Translations under genes and position numbers: made by a program | In this document: positions 34,615 to 47,147 of the stretch, in pieces | How the letters are laid out: the number at the start of each line of letters is the position of its first letter | Numbering within the stretch: the first letter of the stretch is position 1 | The notes under the pieces: generated by a model | The model's database searches: none | What the model was told of the DNA's origin: nothing | Seen by the model: the letters and a program-made list of their open reading frames with translations, nothing else | NCBI GenBank assembly: GCA_021186555.1 | Contig: JAJKFL010000007.1 | Span: 2,478,501 to 2,542,500 of the forward strand | Source: Reticulitermes speratus | Taxonomy: Eukaryota; Arthropoda; Insecta; Blattodea; Rhinotermitidae | DNA length: 64,000 nt | Direction: 5' to 3'

Positions 34615-34790
34615 ACTCACTGTATGTGTAGCGGGCTATTGTTGCACTTGATGACAGTGACACAAACTCATTAAGTACCCTCTGGAAGAGGGATCGGCCC
34701 ATCACAGAGGACTTTACCTTACAACACACATTTACAAGTGAGCAGCTGCAAACCCACGCCTTAGACCGCGCGGCCACTGGGATCGGCTTC
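34615..34790 (-). mobile_element. Possible tRNA-derived SINE, third family
   Basis: The minus strand begins GTGGCCGCGCGGTCTAAGGC, which resembles a tRNA A box, and continues for about 170 bp. No B box or target-site duplication was found. Confidence 0.35.
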
Positions 34791-34799
34791 GAAAGCAAT

Positions 34800-35710
34800 C
34801 ACCGATGTAAACTGGCAGACTTCCATGTATGTTCCCGCGAACTAGACAGCAGTGTGTCCTATCTATGTTTCTTCTATAGGAATTCAGTGAAGACAGTTGG
34901 CGTTCTTTAGTTTAAACGTATTCAAATAATGTAGCTCTAAACTTTTTTAACTATCCGTGTTACACTTATTAAATGAATTGTACAATCCGTTCCTAGATTC
35001 AAAAGTTTGTTGATTCAATCGCAAACAACATGTATTATTTGCGACTGAATAAATGAAAACTAGGGTTTGGACGTACAAAAATAATCGTGAAATAAAAAAT
35101 AACTAAATAAGAACGAAAAAACAAGTAAAAATCGCAATATATATAAATGCACATATATCCACATATATATAAATATATACATACTACGTACGTACGTACA
35201 CACATGCATTACATATTGTGATCGAGTTATGTTCTGGAAACAAAAGTAGTTGCAGGTCACGGATAATGTAGTAGTAATAGTAGTCATCTGTGATGTAGGT
35301 GGTGTCAATGAATTCGAACAGTAACCGTTAGCCGTTGCGTGTGCAAAATTTTTAAGAAGTTGTGTCATCAGGTAGTGTATTTTAGTTTGACTTTTACCGT
35401 GTAATAATGTTTAGGAATTTGTCGCGTACGTGTAAATTACGTTGTAACGCAATTTGGCTGCTTAAGCGAGATTTTTTCTGTTAAGATCTGTGTTCCATAT
35501 AGCGAGTTTCACGCAGCAGATTTCTGTGGGTGTCAATTTTTAGTAGTGCATTAAAAGCTGGAATCATAACAACGCAGCTAGTGATGAAAGTTCTCATTCT
35601 TTATTTAACCGGAATCCTAAATGTTATTCACAAGAGCTAGCCTCCGGTTCCGGTCTTCTGAGATTTATAGGCCACATTCGCACTTTCCCTCACTCTTGAG
35701 GTGTTTTTTA
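34800..35710. other. Intergenic, no gene seen; possible upstream region of CCSAP
   Basis: AT-rich, with a TATATA/TACGTACGTA microsatellite at about 35,135-35,205. A CpG-containing stretch at 35,400-35,530 could include a transcription start for the plus-strand CCSAP gene, but no 5'UTR exon can be proven. Confidence 0.35.
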
Positions 35711-35711
35711 T

Positions 35712-36190
35712 TAGGCGCGTTTGCGAAATTGCGAAAAGCGACTGTTAGCTTCGTCATGTCTGTCCTTCCGCATGGAACAGCTCGGCTCCCATTGGACGGA
35801 TTTGCATTAAATTTGATATCTGAGTATTTTGCGAAAAACTGTCGAGAAAATTTTAGTTCGATTAAAATCTGACAACAATGACTGTGACTTTACATGAAGG
35901 CTTAAGTATGTTTATGGTAGTGTCTTGCTGAATTCTTCTTAGGAGAAATGTTCCAGGCAAAAGTTGTAGAGAAAAAACGCACGTTTTATGTTCAATAACT
36001 TTTTTCCCCCGAAACTGGTGCTGTTTTTGAGATAATGTGGAAAAATATGGTGGAGCCGGACAGGTGACGATATAATACGGCGCATACGCTTTGCATGCTG
36101 GATAAGTAAGGCTAGATTGCTTTTTCAACGGCAACAATGGTTACGCGAACGTGCCTGAATATATACATGCCTGTTATACGTACAGTGCCC
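35712..36190 (+). repeat. About 0.5-kb dispersed repeat, copy 2
   Basis: Same order of blocks as 32,393-32,905, with many substitutions and small indels. Similarity ends after GTTACGCGAACGTGCC. Confidence 0.8.
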
Positions 36191-36788
36191 GTCGTTTTTT
36201 CTATTACCCTTACTTTCGTGCTTAGGGCTTTCAGGCGGTCGTGTTAATTTTTTCTCACCGTTGCACAAATAATGCCTGTAATAAGAGAAAAAGCAATCAG
36301 GAGGTGTTTGTATTATCTCTCATAATAAACGTAAATTAATATAATTTGTGCTTCTGTTATGTCTAATATCATCACTGCTCATGAGCTTTGCAAAATTACG
36401 GTTTTGTGTGATCAAATAAAGAAGGCTGATGTGGGTGGGGTGTGTACCATGCATAGGGTAAAAGAAATGCATACAAAACTTCATTGAGTGATACAGTTCA
36501 GACTACTTTGGGTGTATAAGCATTGACAGTAGTGATAAAATATGAATCACAAAAAAGTAGGGTGCGAGGATATGGACCCAATCTATCTGAGCTCAGTGGA
36601 AACCTGTTATGAACATGGTAATGAACTAGTTCATGATTACCATGTACCTTAATTGCAATAATTACAAAATGAATACCATCTATATATAAATGTGTGTAAA
36701 TGGCACTCTTTATTATATTCCTGTGTGTCAGCCATGCAGGACAATCATCAGGATATACACACACGTATAAAAGTTCTCCCTGTGAACA

Positions 36789-36962
36789 TTAACCCTTTGG
36801 CACCTAATGTCGGGTAAACCCATCACACAGTGTGATGTTCAAAACGCTGAATGTAAGGTATAGATGACTGCCATTTCATTACCCTCTTTATGCAGCTCTC
36901 ATTTACATGCTTATGCCCTGCACATCACATGAGGCATTGTAATTCCAGCACCAAGGGGTTAG
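36789..36962. mobile_element. MITE with TTAACCC-type terminal repeats
   Basis: The left end TTAACCCTTTGGCACC and the reverse complement of the right end (CTAACCCCTTGGTGC) are inverted copies. The element is 174 bp and non-coding. TTAA at the left end fits a piggyBac-type target, but the right flank reads TTAG. Confidence 0.6.
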
Positions 36963-37576
36963 TAAAGTTTGCATTAGCTCTTACAATACTGATTACTGTT
37001 AAAATTTAAAATTTCAGAACCTTCTCTATTGACCACTCATACAATTTTAAAAATTGTTTCCCTTTTATGCAGCATGATATATAACAAGACACATTTGTTT
37101 TGAGTATACACATTTTATTTTGATAACAGTTTTCTGTTTGGTCCTAGTGTGATAGAACAGTCTCAGGCAAATTGGATAGCATGTGTTTGGTGTAAATATC
37201 AAACATACAAATTCAAAACTTGGGGAAAATATGTCTTATTTATTGTTTTTATTCCCACAGTGTTATCACAATATGAAACATACACTGTGAGTAATGACAC
37301 TTTTTTTTTTGCAATAAAAAGCAATGAGTAAACATTGATGAGAGTGTTCTCAACAAATGAAAACCAATGTTGCAACATCTAAGTGTTGATGCTGTACGAA
37401 TTATATGAAGTGTCATTATTGTGTGTATACATAATTTTATATTAGATTTACGTGTTTGTTTGCTTTTACTGTAATTCTTATACTGTTTACTCTATGGACG
37501 TGTCCAATATCATTCTGTAATGATTTCTAGGATGAAATAAATACAATACAATACAATTTGTTCCTTCCAGGTTGAA

Positions 37577-40500
37577 ATGGTACACAAGAAAACAGAATAC
37601 AGACTACAGTTTCATCTTTTACCAAATGATCTCAGAAAGCAAATATGGCAAGATAATATACAATTTAGGTACGTACTGGGTACTTAAACATTTTATTAAC
37701 TGTCATGCAATTCAGTGAGCAGAACCAAGTCTGGTTTACATGATGCCACTAGGGAGGCAAGTCAGAGTCTCCAAAGTGTCAGGCAGTCACTGTTACAGAC
37801 GTGCAACATCCTGTGTTGAGGTTCAAGATGGACACTTTAAGCATTTTCTTCAATCTACAGGAGGCCATAACTTGGAAACCATGCTTCAGAAGGCCTATGT
37901 TCATAGGGCTTTTTTTTTTCTTTTATTGTGATATAGATTCACCTTCTGTAGATTTGGCTTTGCATTTTTTGTTCACCCTATACATATGCTGTGGAAAGGT
38001 TCAGTTGTGACCCTTGGGGAACTCTGTTGATGTTTTTTAGTAACTAGCTATTTTAGGTCATTCTGTAAGTCTCTTTCCATTGAACTTTAATTTGAATACC
38101 TTCTGTGGCATGCTTGTATTACCCATTACATTTTGGTGCCAAATTATTACATGTGTAACAGAGTTTGAATTCCAGCTCCTTTTCCCAAAAGTCATTTCTT
38201 ACTCTATTTTTATTTCTTTTTGAATACTACTCAAAATTTCATATCCACTGAGTGATTGTTCTTTTATTGATCTCTTCATTGACTTTAGATTCAAAATTCT
38301 TTTATGTAAAGAAGAAAATTTCATCAAGACCAAACTGTAAGCTGTTCACAGTTTTCGAATATCCCCTAAGACTCTTCTTGTCTTTGTGAAATAGTTTTGA
38401 ACCAATATCTAGCAACAGCTAAACATAGTGATTTCTTTCACCCCCCTACTATGTCCCACTGTCAGACTGAATAGTCAGAAAATTTGAGCCTTGTATTGTT
38501 TACTTAGATGATGCTTCCATTTCTCTTGAAGAGATTCGCATCGGTCATTAAACCAGGCACACCATTATTGGTCATATCAGTTGACTGGTGAAAAATGTGA
38601 ATGTGATGGTAAGGATGAAGAGGATGAAGATGAAGCAGCTCTTCCACCACACAAGTAAGTGAAAGTACTCTCTACTATTCATCGGTCATGTGATATTTCT
38701 TAAAAACTGATGGAAAATTGCGGTTCCAGACTATGAAATTGTTATTCTGAATCAGTGCTAAGGTATGATGTAAATTAAATGAGAAGTCAAGTCATTACAG
38801 CATCAAATGTAGCTCATTTATGCCACTATATTATCATTTTTTAACATAATCCCTGACTGCATTTTGAATTTATGTTTCTCCTAGAAACTGAAGTTGTTTA
38901 TTTATCAACCCCTTCAGTGCTAAATTAATTTAACTTCTGCCTTGTGGGTCTGTTGCTGAAGTAAAGACCAGCAAATCAGTATATGTACCGTGTTTTTAAA
39001 GGAACAGTTGTCTGCTTTCTACATACACAGTACAAGTACATCTTTTAGCATAGGTCTCAGAAAGCTATTTGAGAACAGTTCTACAAATTTTTGAGACAAA
39101 GTGCAAGTAATCAATTGATCTAGAGGTGTATAATGTTATGGCAGGAAATATGGTCAAGCTTGAGAAAGCAAAACAATTCTTTATCACAGAAGGTATCCTA
39201 AATTGTAACAGATTGTTACATTTCTGCCCACAGACTGAAACATAAAATTTTGTTAGCTCAGTATGGAAGTGCAAAGTCTAACAGTGGAATGCAAGATGTT
39301 CCAAAGCCACATGTACTTCCTTCACCCAGTCAGGTGCAAAATGACATTCGACAAGTTCAGCTGACAAGTGCACAGAACAATGCCGTGCCTGGCACAGACA
39401 TGGCTCTTCAGATTCCAGGACAGGAATCAACAGAGCAGAGGTATTAGACTTAATGTGTAGATAGTTTTAGGTAATTAATATCACCATCTACACAGTTTAA
39501 TAACAGTTAGGTAAGTATGTTTCAACTGCCGTGTGGTCACCGTAAGTCAAGTAGTTTTGTTTTTATCCTTAGATGCATATTCTATCATCAACTGCCTTAA
39601 AATCAAGTGCATTGCTTATCATGCTCTTATCTACTACAAATGCCACCCCAAATTATCTGGTTCCTTTTTCTTTACCATGGTAGAAGAGTGCACGTGATGT
39701 CATATCCATTATGCACTTTCCCTGCCACCTTGTTTCCTATAGTGCTCTTATGTCAAGCCTGAACTGCTTTAATTAGGAAAGCAAAGGTATAAATGGTCCA
39801 GTTTTGAACTGTTTTGACATCTCATGTCCCAAAAATCAAATCCTTTTCCTTATAGCCACATTGTGGTCTGTTTATCAGTCCCATCTGAGGCATCTTTGAG
39901 TGTTTCTTGACATAAACTTTTTTACGCGGTGAGGTTGTCATTCTCATGCCCAACCCCCAACCTGGAGGACCAGGGTATCCCCTTTTGTCTGGGTCATCAC
40001 CTTTGACCTGTCTGGCATGGGAGACCCTGCCAGTAGCTACACTACCACTGGCATAGCTTTCAGGATCCTCTCACCATGCAAGTCCCACCACTACATCAAA
40101 GTAGGGATATGACTGGGGGGAGGAACTTGATTAGTGGACATATTATAGCAGTGGTAAATAACATCAGGTCCAACACCAATTTCAAAAGTGCCAGATTTCT
40201 GTTTGGTGGTGTATACCGTTGCTAATACATTGCATTTTTTTGTTTAGGTTGAAGAATGAATCGAGTCGTGCGATTCAGAGCCTAAACCAGAGTTTAGGTA
40301 TGGTTTCCAAACCAGCAGAAGAACATACAATAAAGGAGCAACAAAAATATGTTGTGCCTTCACATCGTAGCATCACAATAGAGGATCCACATTCTCAACA
40401 TAGAGTCAGTAACAACGCAGAACAACGTGGGACATCCACTTCTCTTAGGCATTCAGAAACTAGCATACAACCAAAATTGTCCCGGACAACTGGCCTTACA

Positions 40501-42992
40501 AGAACCACTAGAAAGGCATATTTTGGACAGAAAAAGACACCCTTTGCTTCATTTGGGTGGAATGATTCAAATAGGAATATTGGACAAAAGAAAACATATA
40601 ATGTGTATGCACCAGAGAGTGAGGTACGTTTAATGAGAATTTCTTTTATAGCAATTCAGCAAAGACTGCTTAAAAGATATTATTATTCATCTGTTACCAA
40701 CCCACACACCAGTTTCCACTGTGCAGAAGGCACATTAAAATAAGTGACAGGAACATGATTTAGAGGCTGGGTAGACCAAAATGCTGGTCTGGGTGTGTTG
40801 GAGAACTGAGAACTCCCTGTCCTTGCCAGGAATCAAACTCCAACTCCTTTGTCATCATGCAGCCTGTAGCCTAGTTCACTATACTGATTAAGTTTCATGT
40901 TCGCAAGTTAAACCAGTGGTGGGTAATGGTATATATTGGTATCTGTTTTCAATGGCTGTCTGTGTGTCTTAGGTGTACTCTCCAGCTTTCCTGGCACTGA
41001 AAAGGCGGAGGACAGAAATAGAACGATATTTAGCTGAAGAAGCTCAGAAAAGACGACAGGAAGTAACTCCAGCCCCTGAAGTAAGTGTAAGTTTGTGTAC
41101 CGAGTGCAGTAACCTTCACTCTCATGGACATTTTTAACCATGTGCTGCACCAAACACACTGGAACATAGTAAATTCAAATAGACAGTTCTGGTCAATGCT
41201 GGTTCAGCTATAGTAAAACTGTAACTATATTTAAATTAACTGGTTTTGCTGTCTTTCAACATCTGTATCCTTATCACAAGTTACAATATGGCGGCCAATG
41301 TTAACATTATCAGGTATTTATTCATAGTTTATGTACTTGGGCAAAGCATGCAATAAAGAAACTTGTAATTTAGTTTTCAAGTGACATGTGTCAGGCAATC
41401 CTCATGTGAATGGCTTCCAGTTTCGTTGAATGTCCTGATACAGAAAAATTGTGTGGACACAATTACAGTTACAATGCATCGTCACTCATTGATTTCAAAA
41501 TACGGGGTTATTATAGTATTGCAGAGTTGAAGGAAAATCATTATAGATTCATAATACAGTAGAACCCGCATAAGAAGTCGATTTTTAAAGTCCTGAAATT
41601 CTACTGCTTTTAATAAGCTTCCCTCTTAATAAGTCTTCCCGCTTAAGAAGTCCCTAATCCTCTGGTCCCTTGAAAGACTTCTTAACAGTGTTCTACTGTA
41701 TAAGTACTTTGTCTTTGCACAATTCCCATTTTAAGATCGCTCTACATTTCAAAGTTCAAATTAGTTAAGAAATGTACACACAGCATAATAATTCTGGCAT
41801 GTTTGCTCTCTTATTGCTATGTTTTCAGTATCTTGAAAACCATATCACTTACAGCAAAAGTGTACTGGACATAAAATGTGTTTACTTTTTCTTTACAACT
41901 TTAATGTAAAACTTTTTCAGTCTAATAAACATTTGGGTATGTTCAAGAGCACACAGAAATGCATTTAGTCCTTCACATAGTGCCCAATTTTAAACAAAAC
42001 TGAAATGTATCAAATTTTAGTAAAATCCCCCAACATTAGGTTTAATGAATATCCATTCAGTGTGCTGAAGTAGTTATATGCAGACACAATGAACCTAATG
42101 GGTGTGTTTTTGCAACACGGTTTTTTTTTTTTGCGACCATGCTAATGGTGCTTCCACTATGAATGAAATACATATCAAGCAATGGATGGTGTTAATGTTA
42201 ACAGTATTACCAGCCCCACAAAAGAAACCCACTGTGTCGTGACTAGATATTATGTAGTTATTAGAAATGTGTGTTATATTACACATTTCAAGTGTTTTGT
42301 AATCATTTTCATTAAGTCATTAACTTGAATTTTTAAAAAATTTATTCAGATTAGTGGCAAAAGGTAAAGCAATCCCATTACAGGCCTGGACAGCCCTGTG
42401 GGCTCCAGGAGGTTGAGGCTCCTAGAATTTCCAGTCAGCACATGATGGTGGTAAGGTTGTCAGTCCTATGCACTGGCCACCTTTACCCCCAGGAGATATC
42501 CCTGGTACTCATTTCTGTTAAGGCTGAGTTGACTCCAGGGCCATAGTGCGGCCGGAAGGATTACGTCAATGAAAAGCCCCAATGACCCTACCAAGAATCG
42601 AACACACAACTTTCCTACCTGTAGGACAGTGCCTCAACCAACTGCGCCACCGTGTACCTTGGTCACCTATGCAAGTACTAACCATTCCCAACGTTGCTTA
42701 ACTGCAGTGATAGGATGAGAACCGGTGTTGTCAACCTGGTATGGTAGTTGACTCACATTAGTGGTGCCAACATAAATTCCATAATTATTCCATCATTGTG
42801 GAAAAGTAATATGTAATCACTGAATTTATTTCTTATATAATAACGTTTTTCCAGAGTCCAGTGAATCATAGCAGCATCTGGATGACTGAATATCAGGAGA
42901 AATTTACACACGGAAACAAATATAAAACTGAGCGCTTACCTAGGAGGCCTGCATCAGTGCCATGTTGCAGGAAACAGTGGAGGTACAGCTGA
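37577..42992 (+). CDS. CCSAP: Centriole, cilia and spindle-associated protein (six coding exons)
   Basis: Microtubule-associated protein of centrioles, cilia and spindle poles in vertebrates (C1orf96). Coding exons: 37,577-37,668, 38,532-38,654, 39,234-39,440, 40,248-40,623, 40,973-41,080 and 42,855-42,992 (TGA). All junctions are in phase with GT/AG sites; the total is 1,044 nt, or 347 aa (human about 270). Family features: the N-terminal KKTEYRLQF and LNQAHHYWSYQL, matching the SEY.K.. and L.QAH..W blocks; an acidic run (DEEDEDE, about residues 62-68); PFASFGW (239-245) followed by GQKKTYNV; a basic helix ALKRRRTEIERYLAEEAQKR (exon 5); and the C-terminal IWMTEYQEKF (310-319), the WMTEY signature. 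The first exon opens at an acceptor (CCTTCCAG at 37,570), so an untranslated exon lies upstream. The longer middle region is Ser/Gln-rich and probably disordered. Intron 5 holds a Tigger MITE and a SINE. The symbol follows the vertebrate orthologue. Confidence 0.88.
39918..40100 (+). repeat. Dispersed repeat, second copy of the 2.6-kb family
   Basis: See 2,620-2,900. It lies in CCSAP intron 3. Confidence 0.5.
40755..40895 (-). mobile_element. SINE family B, head fragment
   Basis: The minus strand contains GTGAACTAGGCTACAGGCTG and the following family sequence up to GGGAGTTCTCAG. It lies in CCSAP intron 4 and is truncated. Confidence 0.5.
41557..41698. mobile_element. pogo/Tigger-type MITE with TA target duplication
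   Basis: CAGTAGAACCC...AAGAAGTC on the left and GACTTCTTAA...GTTCTACTG on the right are inverted repeats, with TA on both sides (41,555-41,556 and 41,699-41,700). The element is 142 bp, non-coding and lies in CCSAP intron 5. Confidence 0.85.
42362..42662 (-). mobile_element. tRNA-derived SINE, family A
   Basis: The minus strand gives ACGGTGGCGCAGTTGGTTGA (A box), GTTCGATTCTTGG (B box), then the CACTATGGCCCTGG and CATGTGCTGACTGG blocks and an AATGGGATTGC end. It sits about 190 bases before CCSAP exon 6. Confidence 0.85.
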
Positions 42993-43036
42993 TTCATCCA
43001 TGGGTTCCATGATGTATGAGTAATGTTGTATAATGC

Positions 43037-43042
43037 AATAAA
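43037..43042 (+). terminator. Polyadenylation signal of CCSAP
   Basis: AATAAA, 45 bases after the CCSAP stop codon, followed by an A run. Confidence 0.5.
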
Positions 43043-43577
43043 AAAGTAACCTGTACTTATTTCGTGAAGTATCTTGTGTGTCAGGATGTAAAACTTTGTA
43101 GCACATTCATGACTTAGGTCCATATGGACCAGGGAACTGCCTCAGACCTCAGACATCCTTATTTACAGATATCTTTGGACTTTTCTAACCCAGTTCTATA
43201 CACTTTGTATCTGCCATTTGTTTCTAAATATTAACATTAAGTCTTCTATGCTGGGGTTTTCAGACCCTGTGCATTACCCGAGTATATTCTTCACCTTCAC
43301 GATACAGCCTTTAAATCCCAATGTAGCTGCTGACAACCACAGTTATTTAAGTGCCTATGCCTGCACCTGCACGGGACAGTGTCTTTGCTTTTGGCCATAA
43401 GAGTTACATTCAACACCACATGGGCGTTCCATTTGGTCGATAAAGGTTAAAATGCTACTGGTTCATTTTGTCTTCAGAGAAGCAGGGACGTCATCTGAAC
43501 AGTCCTTTTGAGAGAGGTAGTCTCAGTCAGTGGACCTTGCCTGAAGATAAACATAACAAGCTTCCAGAATGTGGTGT

Positions 43578-43880
43578 CTTAACACGCATTTAAATCCCTC
43601 GACGGTGTTAAATTGCCAGCGATTTTTTGAACGTTAAACAACTAGTGCGTCATCTTATAAATTATAAAATATAATTATATATAAAATGCATATATTTTTT
43701 CTAGTTGTCGGCTAGGTTTGAATAAAGATGTAAAATATGTTTCCTGAAAGAACTTATTGTGTGCGTGGCGTATTTAAGGCAAAAGAGCAGAGTAAACTTC
43801 AGCTCGACTAAAGTCGACGCTGGCAATTTAAAACGTAAATACTTAAATCGACCATGGTCGACTTTGGCAGTGAATGTGTT
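43578..43880. mobile_element. MITE-like element with nested inverted repeats
   Basis: CTTAACAC near 43,579 pairs with GTGTTAAG near 43,880. An inner 14-bp perfect inverted pair, TTAAATTGCCAGCG (43,608-43,621) and CGCTGGCAATTTAA (43,818-43,831), lies inside. It is non-coding. A family-B SINE head remnant (CGACTGTGCTATCCC) follows on its right. Confidence 0.55.
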
Positions 43881-44154
43881 AAGAATAAACACGTACAGTC
43901 TGTAGCAAGTTGCTGTACCGACTGTGCTATCCCAGCTGCCTATAACTTTCAAATAAGAACTTGCATCATCAGTGGTAGCAAAGAAAGAAGATTAATCAAT
44001 TATAACAAAGAATTAAATTAATTTTACCACATTAGATGCACAGTAAATTACGACTGGTTCTGATCGAAACCGTACTGCATCTTATCCAGATTACAATAGA
44101 CAAGATCTAGTACTAATGAAATGTTACTGAAATATGGTTTGGACATGTACCACT

Positions 44155-44290
44155 AACTAACTAACTCCATGGACCAGAGTCCTTCTTGAGAAGCTAACAG
44201 GTCGTCAGCTAGTCAAGAAATTCCCCGCGTTTTATGGAACCCGAAGGTTCATTACCGCACTCACAAGAGCCCGCCACCTGTCGACATGTA
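44155..44290 (-). mobile_element. LINE family L-A, 3' end
   Basis: AGTCCTTCTTGAGAAGCTAA and CAGCTAGTCAAGAAATTCCC match the 3'UTR of the LINE at 21.5 kb on the minus strand, followed by CGAAGGTTCATTACCG. Confidence 0.75.
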
Positions 44291-45560
44291 GTACACGCCT
44301 CTTTTATTACAATAGGAACAAAAATAAATATATCTCAATTCTGTTAAGTCACTGTTTCATCAAACCTCTTTCATATGTTTTTCACTCTACAAAACTGGAA
44401 GACTTTAAGTCATGACTTTAGGCTGTTTAAATTTCAAGTACTGATATTAACAAAATTACTTTAATGTCACCTCTAACTGCTTCTCTTTTATACCACAGCA
44501 CAGTTTTATGTTATTTATGAAGTTCCTTTAGAGTGACTTTGTGCCTGTTACAGTGGGCTAGGCCCATGGCAAAATAGGTTTAGGAAAATGATGTTCATTG
44601 CAGTTACTCTAAAAATAGAGAGCATAAAATATGTGCAGTTCTATAAAATTTTGTCAAATTTTGCACTTAACAAGAACACAGAGTGCCTGTGAGCCTTTTA
44701 ATGCAACAGGATGCCTTCCACCTAGGGCACACAACCTCTTTATTGAATTAATCATTTCTTTGGCATAAAAATCATTCCATTTATTACAAGATAATCATGA
44801 TTATTGTAAATATAAATCTACAAACATAAAAAATACACTTAAAATTGTTTCCAAATAATATTTTGGAACATGTCCCATAAAACATACTCTGAAAATAAAT
44901 TCCTTGCATGTATATATCAAGAGGGATATTTGTTAATAACTTGTATTTCTGAAGCAGTAAAACATTCTGTATTTCTGAATCACCGATGTAATATTGTACT
45001 GTAATATTGCACATGTAGGCACAACTTGTTTAAATTTCAGTGCTGTTTGGGAAAAATAAATGGTTTTACTGCCACTACACAGGCTGTCTTGATTCCTTAA
45101 CTAACATACTACTTGCATAATGTCCTCATCCTTTCTCTTCCCAGTATTTTAACTACAGCAGGTGGAGACAGGTGAGTTTGTTATTGACTTATTTATGGTT
45201 TGTTAATGACAATGTCAGTAGCTCAGATTACACAGTGCTGAATAGTAGGACACTAGTGGATTGGAAAGGATATGAGAGGAAGCAGCTGTGGTCCAAGTGG
45301 AGGTACTGGAAGGCAGCAAGGAAAGACTGACGAAAATCGCGAGAAGTGTCAGGATTGTCAGTGCCCCATCTGAGATCTGAGTGGACACTTTATAAATACA
45401 ACTCAGAAACATTACTGTTTGAGCAAACACTCATTAGGGGATATACATATTCTACATTGTCAGTACTGATATCACTACAGCATGTACTGTATATGGCAGA
45501 CAACACAATCAACAGTTTTGCTACCCAATATAATATTAGCTTGACAGTTTTCTTTTGGGT
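44291..45560. other. Intergenic AT-rich DNA, no gene seen
   Basis: Frames on both strands are short and lack splice context. This lies between CCSAP and CDIN1, which are transcribed toward each other. Confidence 0.45.
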
Positions 45561-45566
45561 TTCTAT

Positions 45567-45925
45567 CCTGTATGGTAGGTGTGTTTTCCGATGTTTCGGA
45601 GGAACGCACTGCCTCCATCTTCAGGGAGACTGAATCTGGTTCAGGTGGATGCTGAATTGGTTTGGATGAAAGGGATGTGTCGGTTATATTTAAGAGCTGC
45701 AGAGCTATGGGAGGGAGAGAAGGATAGGGTTAATATGAGCCCTCCCATAACTGTGATTTGCCATATTTCCTCTACCTTTCCCATATAATCAACACATTCC
45801 TTTCTTTTTTACCAAATCACTTCAGCCAGTTATCCAGGCACCCTGAAGATGAAGGCAGTATGTTCCTGCAAAATGTTGGAAAACACATCTGCTACACAGT
45901 GTAGAAACCCAGAAGACCAACCTGA
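45567..45925. mobile_element. Fold-back element, family FB2
   Basis: The left end (GTGTGTTTTCCGATGTTTCGG, then CCATCTTCAGGG) is the inverse of the right end (CCCTGAAGATGAAGGCAG, then AAATGTTGGAAAACACATC). It is about 360 bp and non-coding. Its arms resemble FB1 in the CATCTTCAGGG core. Confidence 0.65.
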
Positions 45926-46614
45926 AAACTTAATATTAGCTTACTACTAAAGGTGCCCATCTGCTAGCTGTACAACCAAGGGGATAAATTTCACCAAAAA
46001 AGTGATGCGGAGGGAACTACATGTCTCAGAAATAATTGCCGTGCTTCTTTACCACTAGTAAACAGGTTTAAATCTATCTGCTTTTTTTTTTTTTTGTAAC
46101 AATTCATAGGGGAAGGATCAGTTTGTATATGAAGTGAAACTCTCATTCATGGTTTCTTCAGGGATTGGTGGATTTGACCCGCAAACAAAGGAAGTGTAAT
46201 ACTGAGACTACTGACTTTGGATCATTGAAACTAAATGTTAAATGGGGGGGGAAGCCTTAAACTTAGGAACATTACAAACATGTTCTACTGTACTTCAGGA
46301 AAAGATATAGTAACCCATATTTTGGGATGAGTTTGACACACATCTATGAAGACAAGATATCAGTGATAGGTACATCCTAACATGCTACAAACATAGTAAG
46401 TCAGATGAAAATGTGACAGCAAGAAAATCTGCCTTCCCAATTTTGCCAGAGCAACACTGACATACATGTAAATGTGGATCCTACCACAAACACCAGTCAT
46501 GATTTATGATTTTCAAATGCTGGGGCCAGTTGTCCTGTTTTAGCAGCACAAGCTGCAAGATTATGTGAGCATACAAACTCAAGTGCACACTTAATTACAC
46601 TCTCTACCAAAACC

Positions 46615-46890
46615 AGGACAGTGTAGTCACTATAGTGACTAGGCTACAGGCTGGACAACTGAGGAAGTGGCCAAGTCCCAGCAGCAACAAGAGGTTTAAC
46701 TTCTCTCCAACGTCCAGACCAACTCTGGAATCGCTCAACCTTATATATTCAATGGGTACTGGGGGTACTCTCCCCCCACAGTCAAGCTGACCACTCACTT
46801 CCATCTACTGCCGAGGTTAAGAATGAGTGCAGCTAAACCTCCACTTCCCCACATGTCTTCATGGCATGCCCAAGGATAACTTTACTTTTA
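46615..46890 (+). mobile_element. tRNA-derived SINE, family B
   Basis: The head is GTCACTATAGTGACTAGGCT then ACAGGCTGGACAACTG. The body contains TTCAATGGGTACTGGGGGTA, and the end is ACTTTACTTTTACC. It lies just downstream of CDIN1. Confidence 0.7.
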
Positions 46891-47147
46891 CCTTTTACCA
46901 AAAACATATTTTTCTTTGATGTCAAAAAAATGCAAAAGGTGCTGGAATAAGTGTGCTGTGGTGAGACATGATCACAGTAAAACCTAATTTACGCTGTCGT
47001 TTCTGGAATCAACAGATCAGAAGCTATACTTCAAGTCAGTCCGACATACTTCTGTAACAACACATACTGTCTTCAATCAGAACTTGTATGGGTCTGTATA
47101 GCGGTAAATGTTGCTCTGTCAATATATCTACTAAACTTACATGTGTC

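Noticed and set aside
46604-46804. 66-codon minus-strand ORF downstream of CDIN1
   Set aside because: It is the antisense of a family-B SINE.
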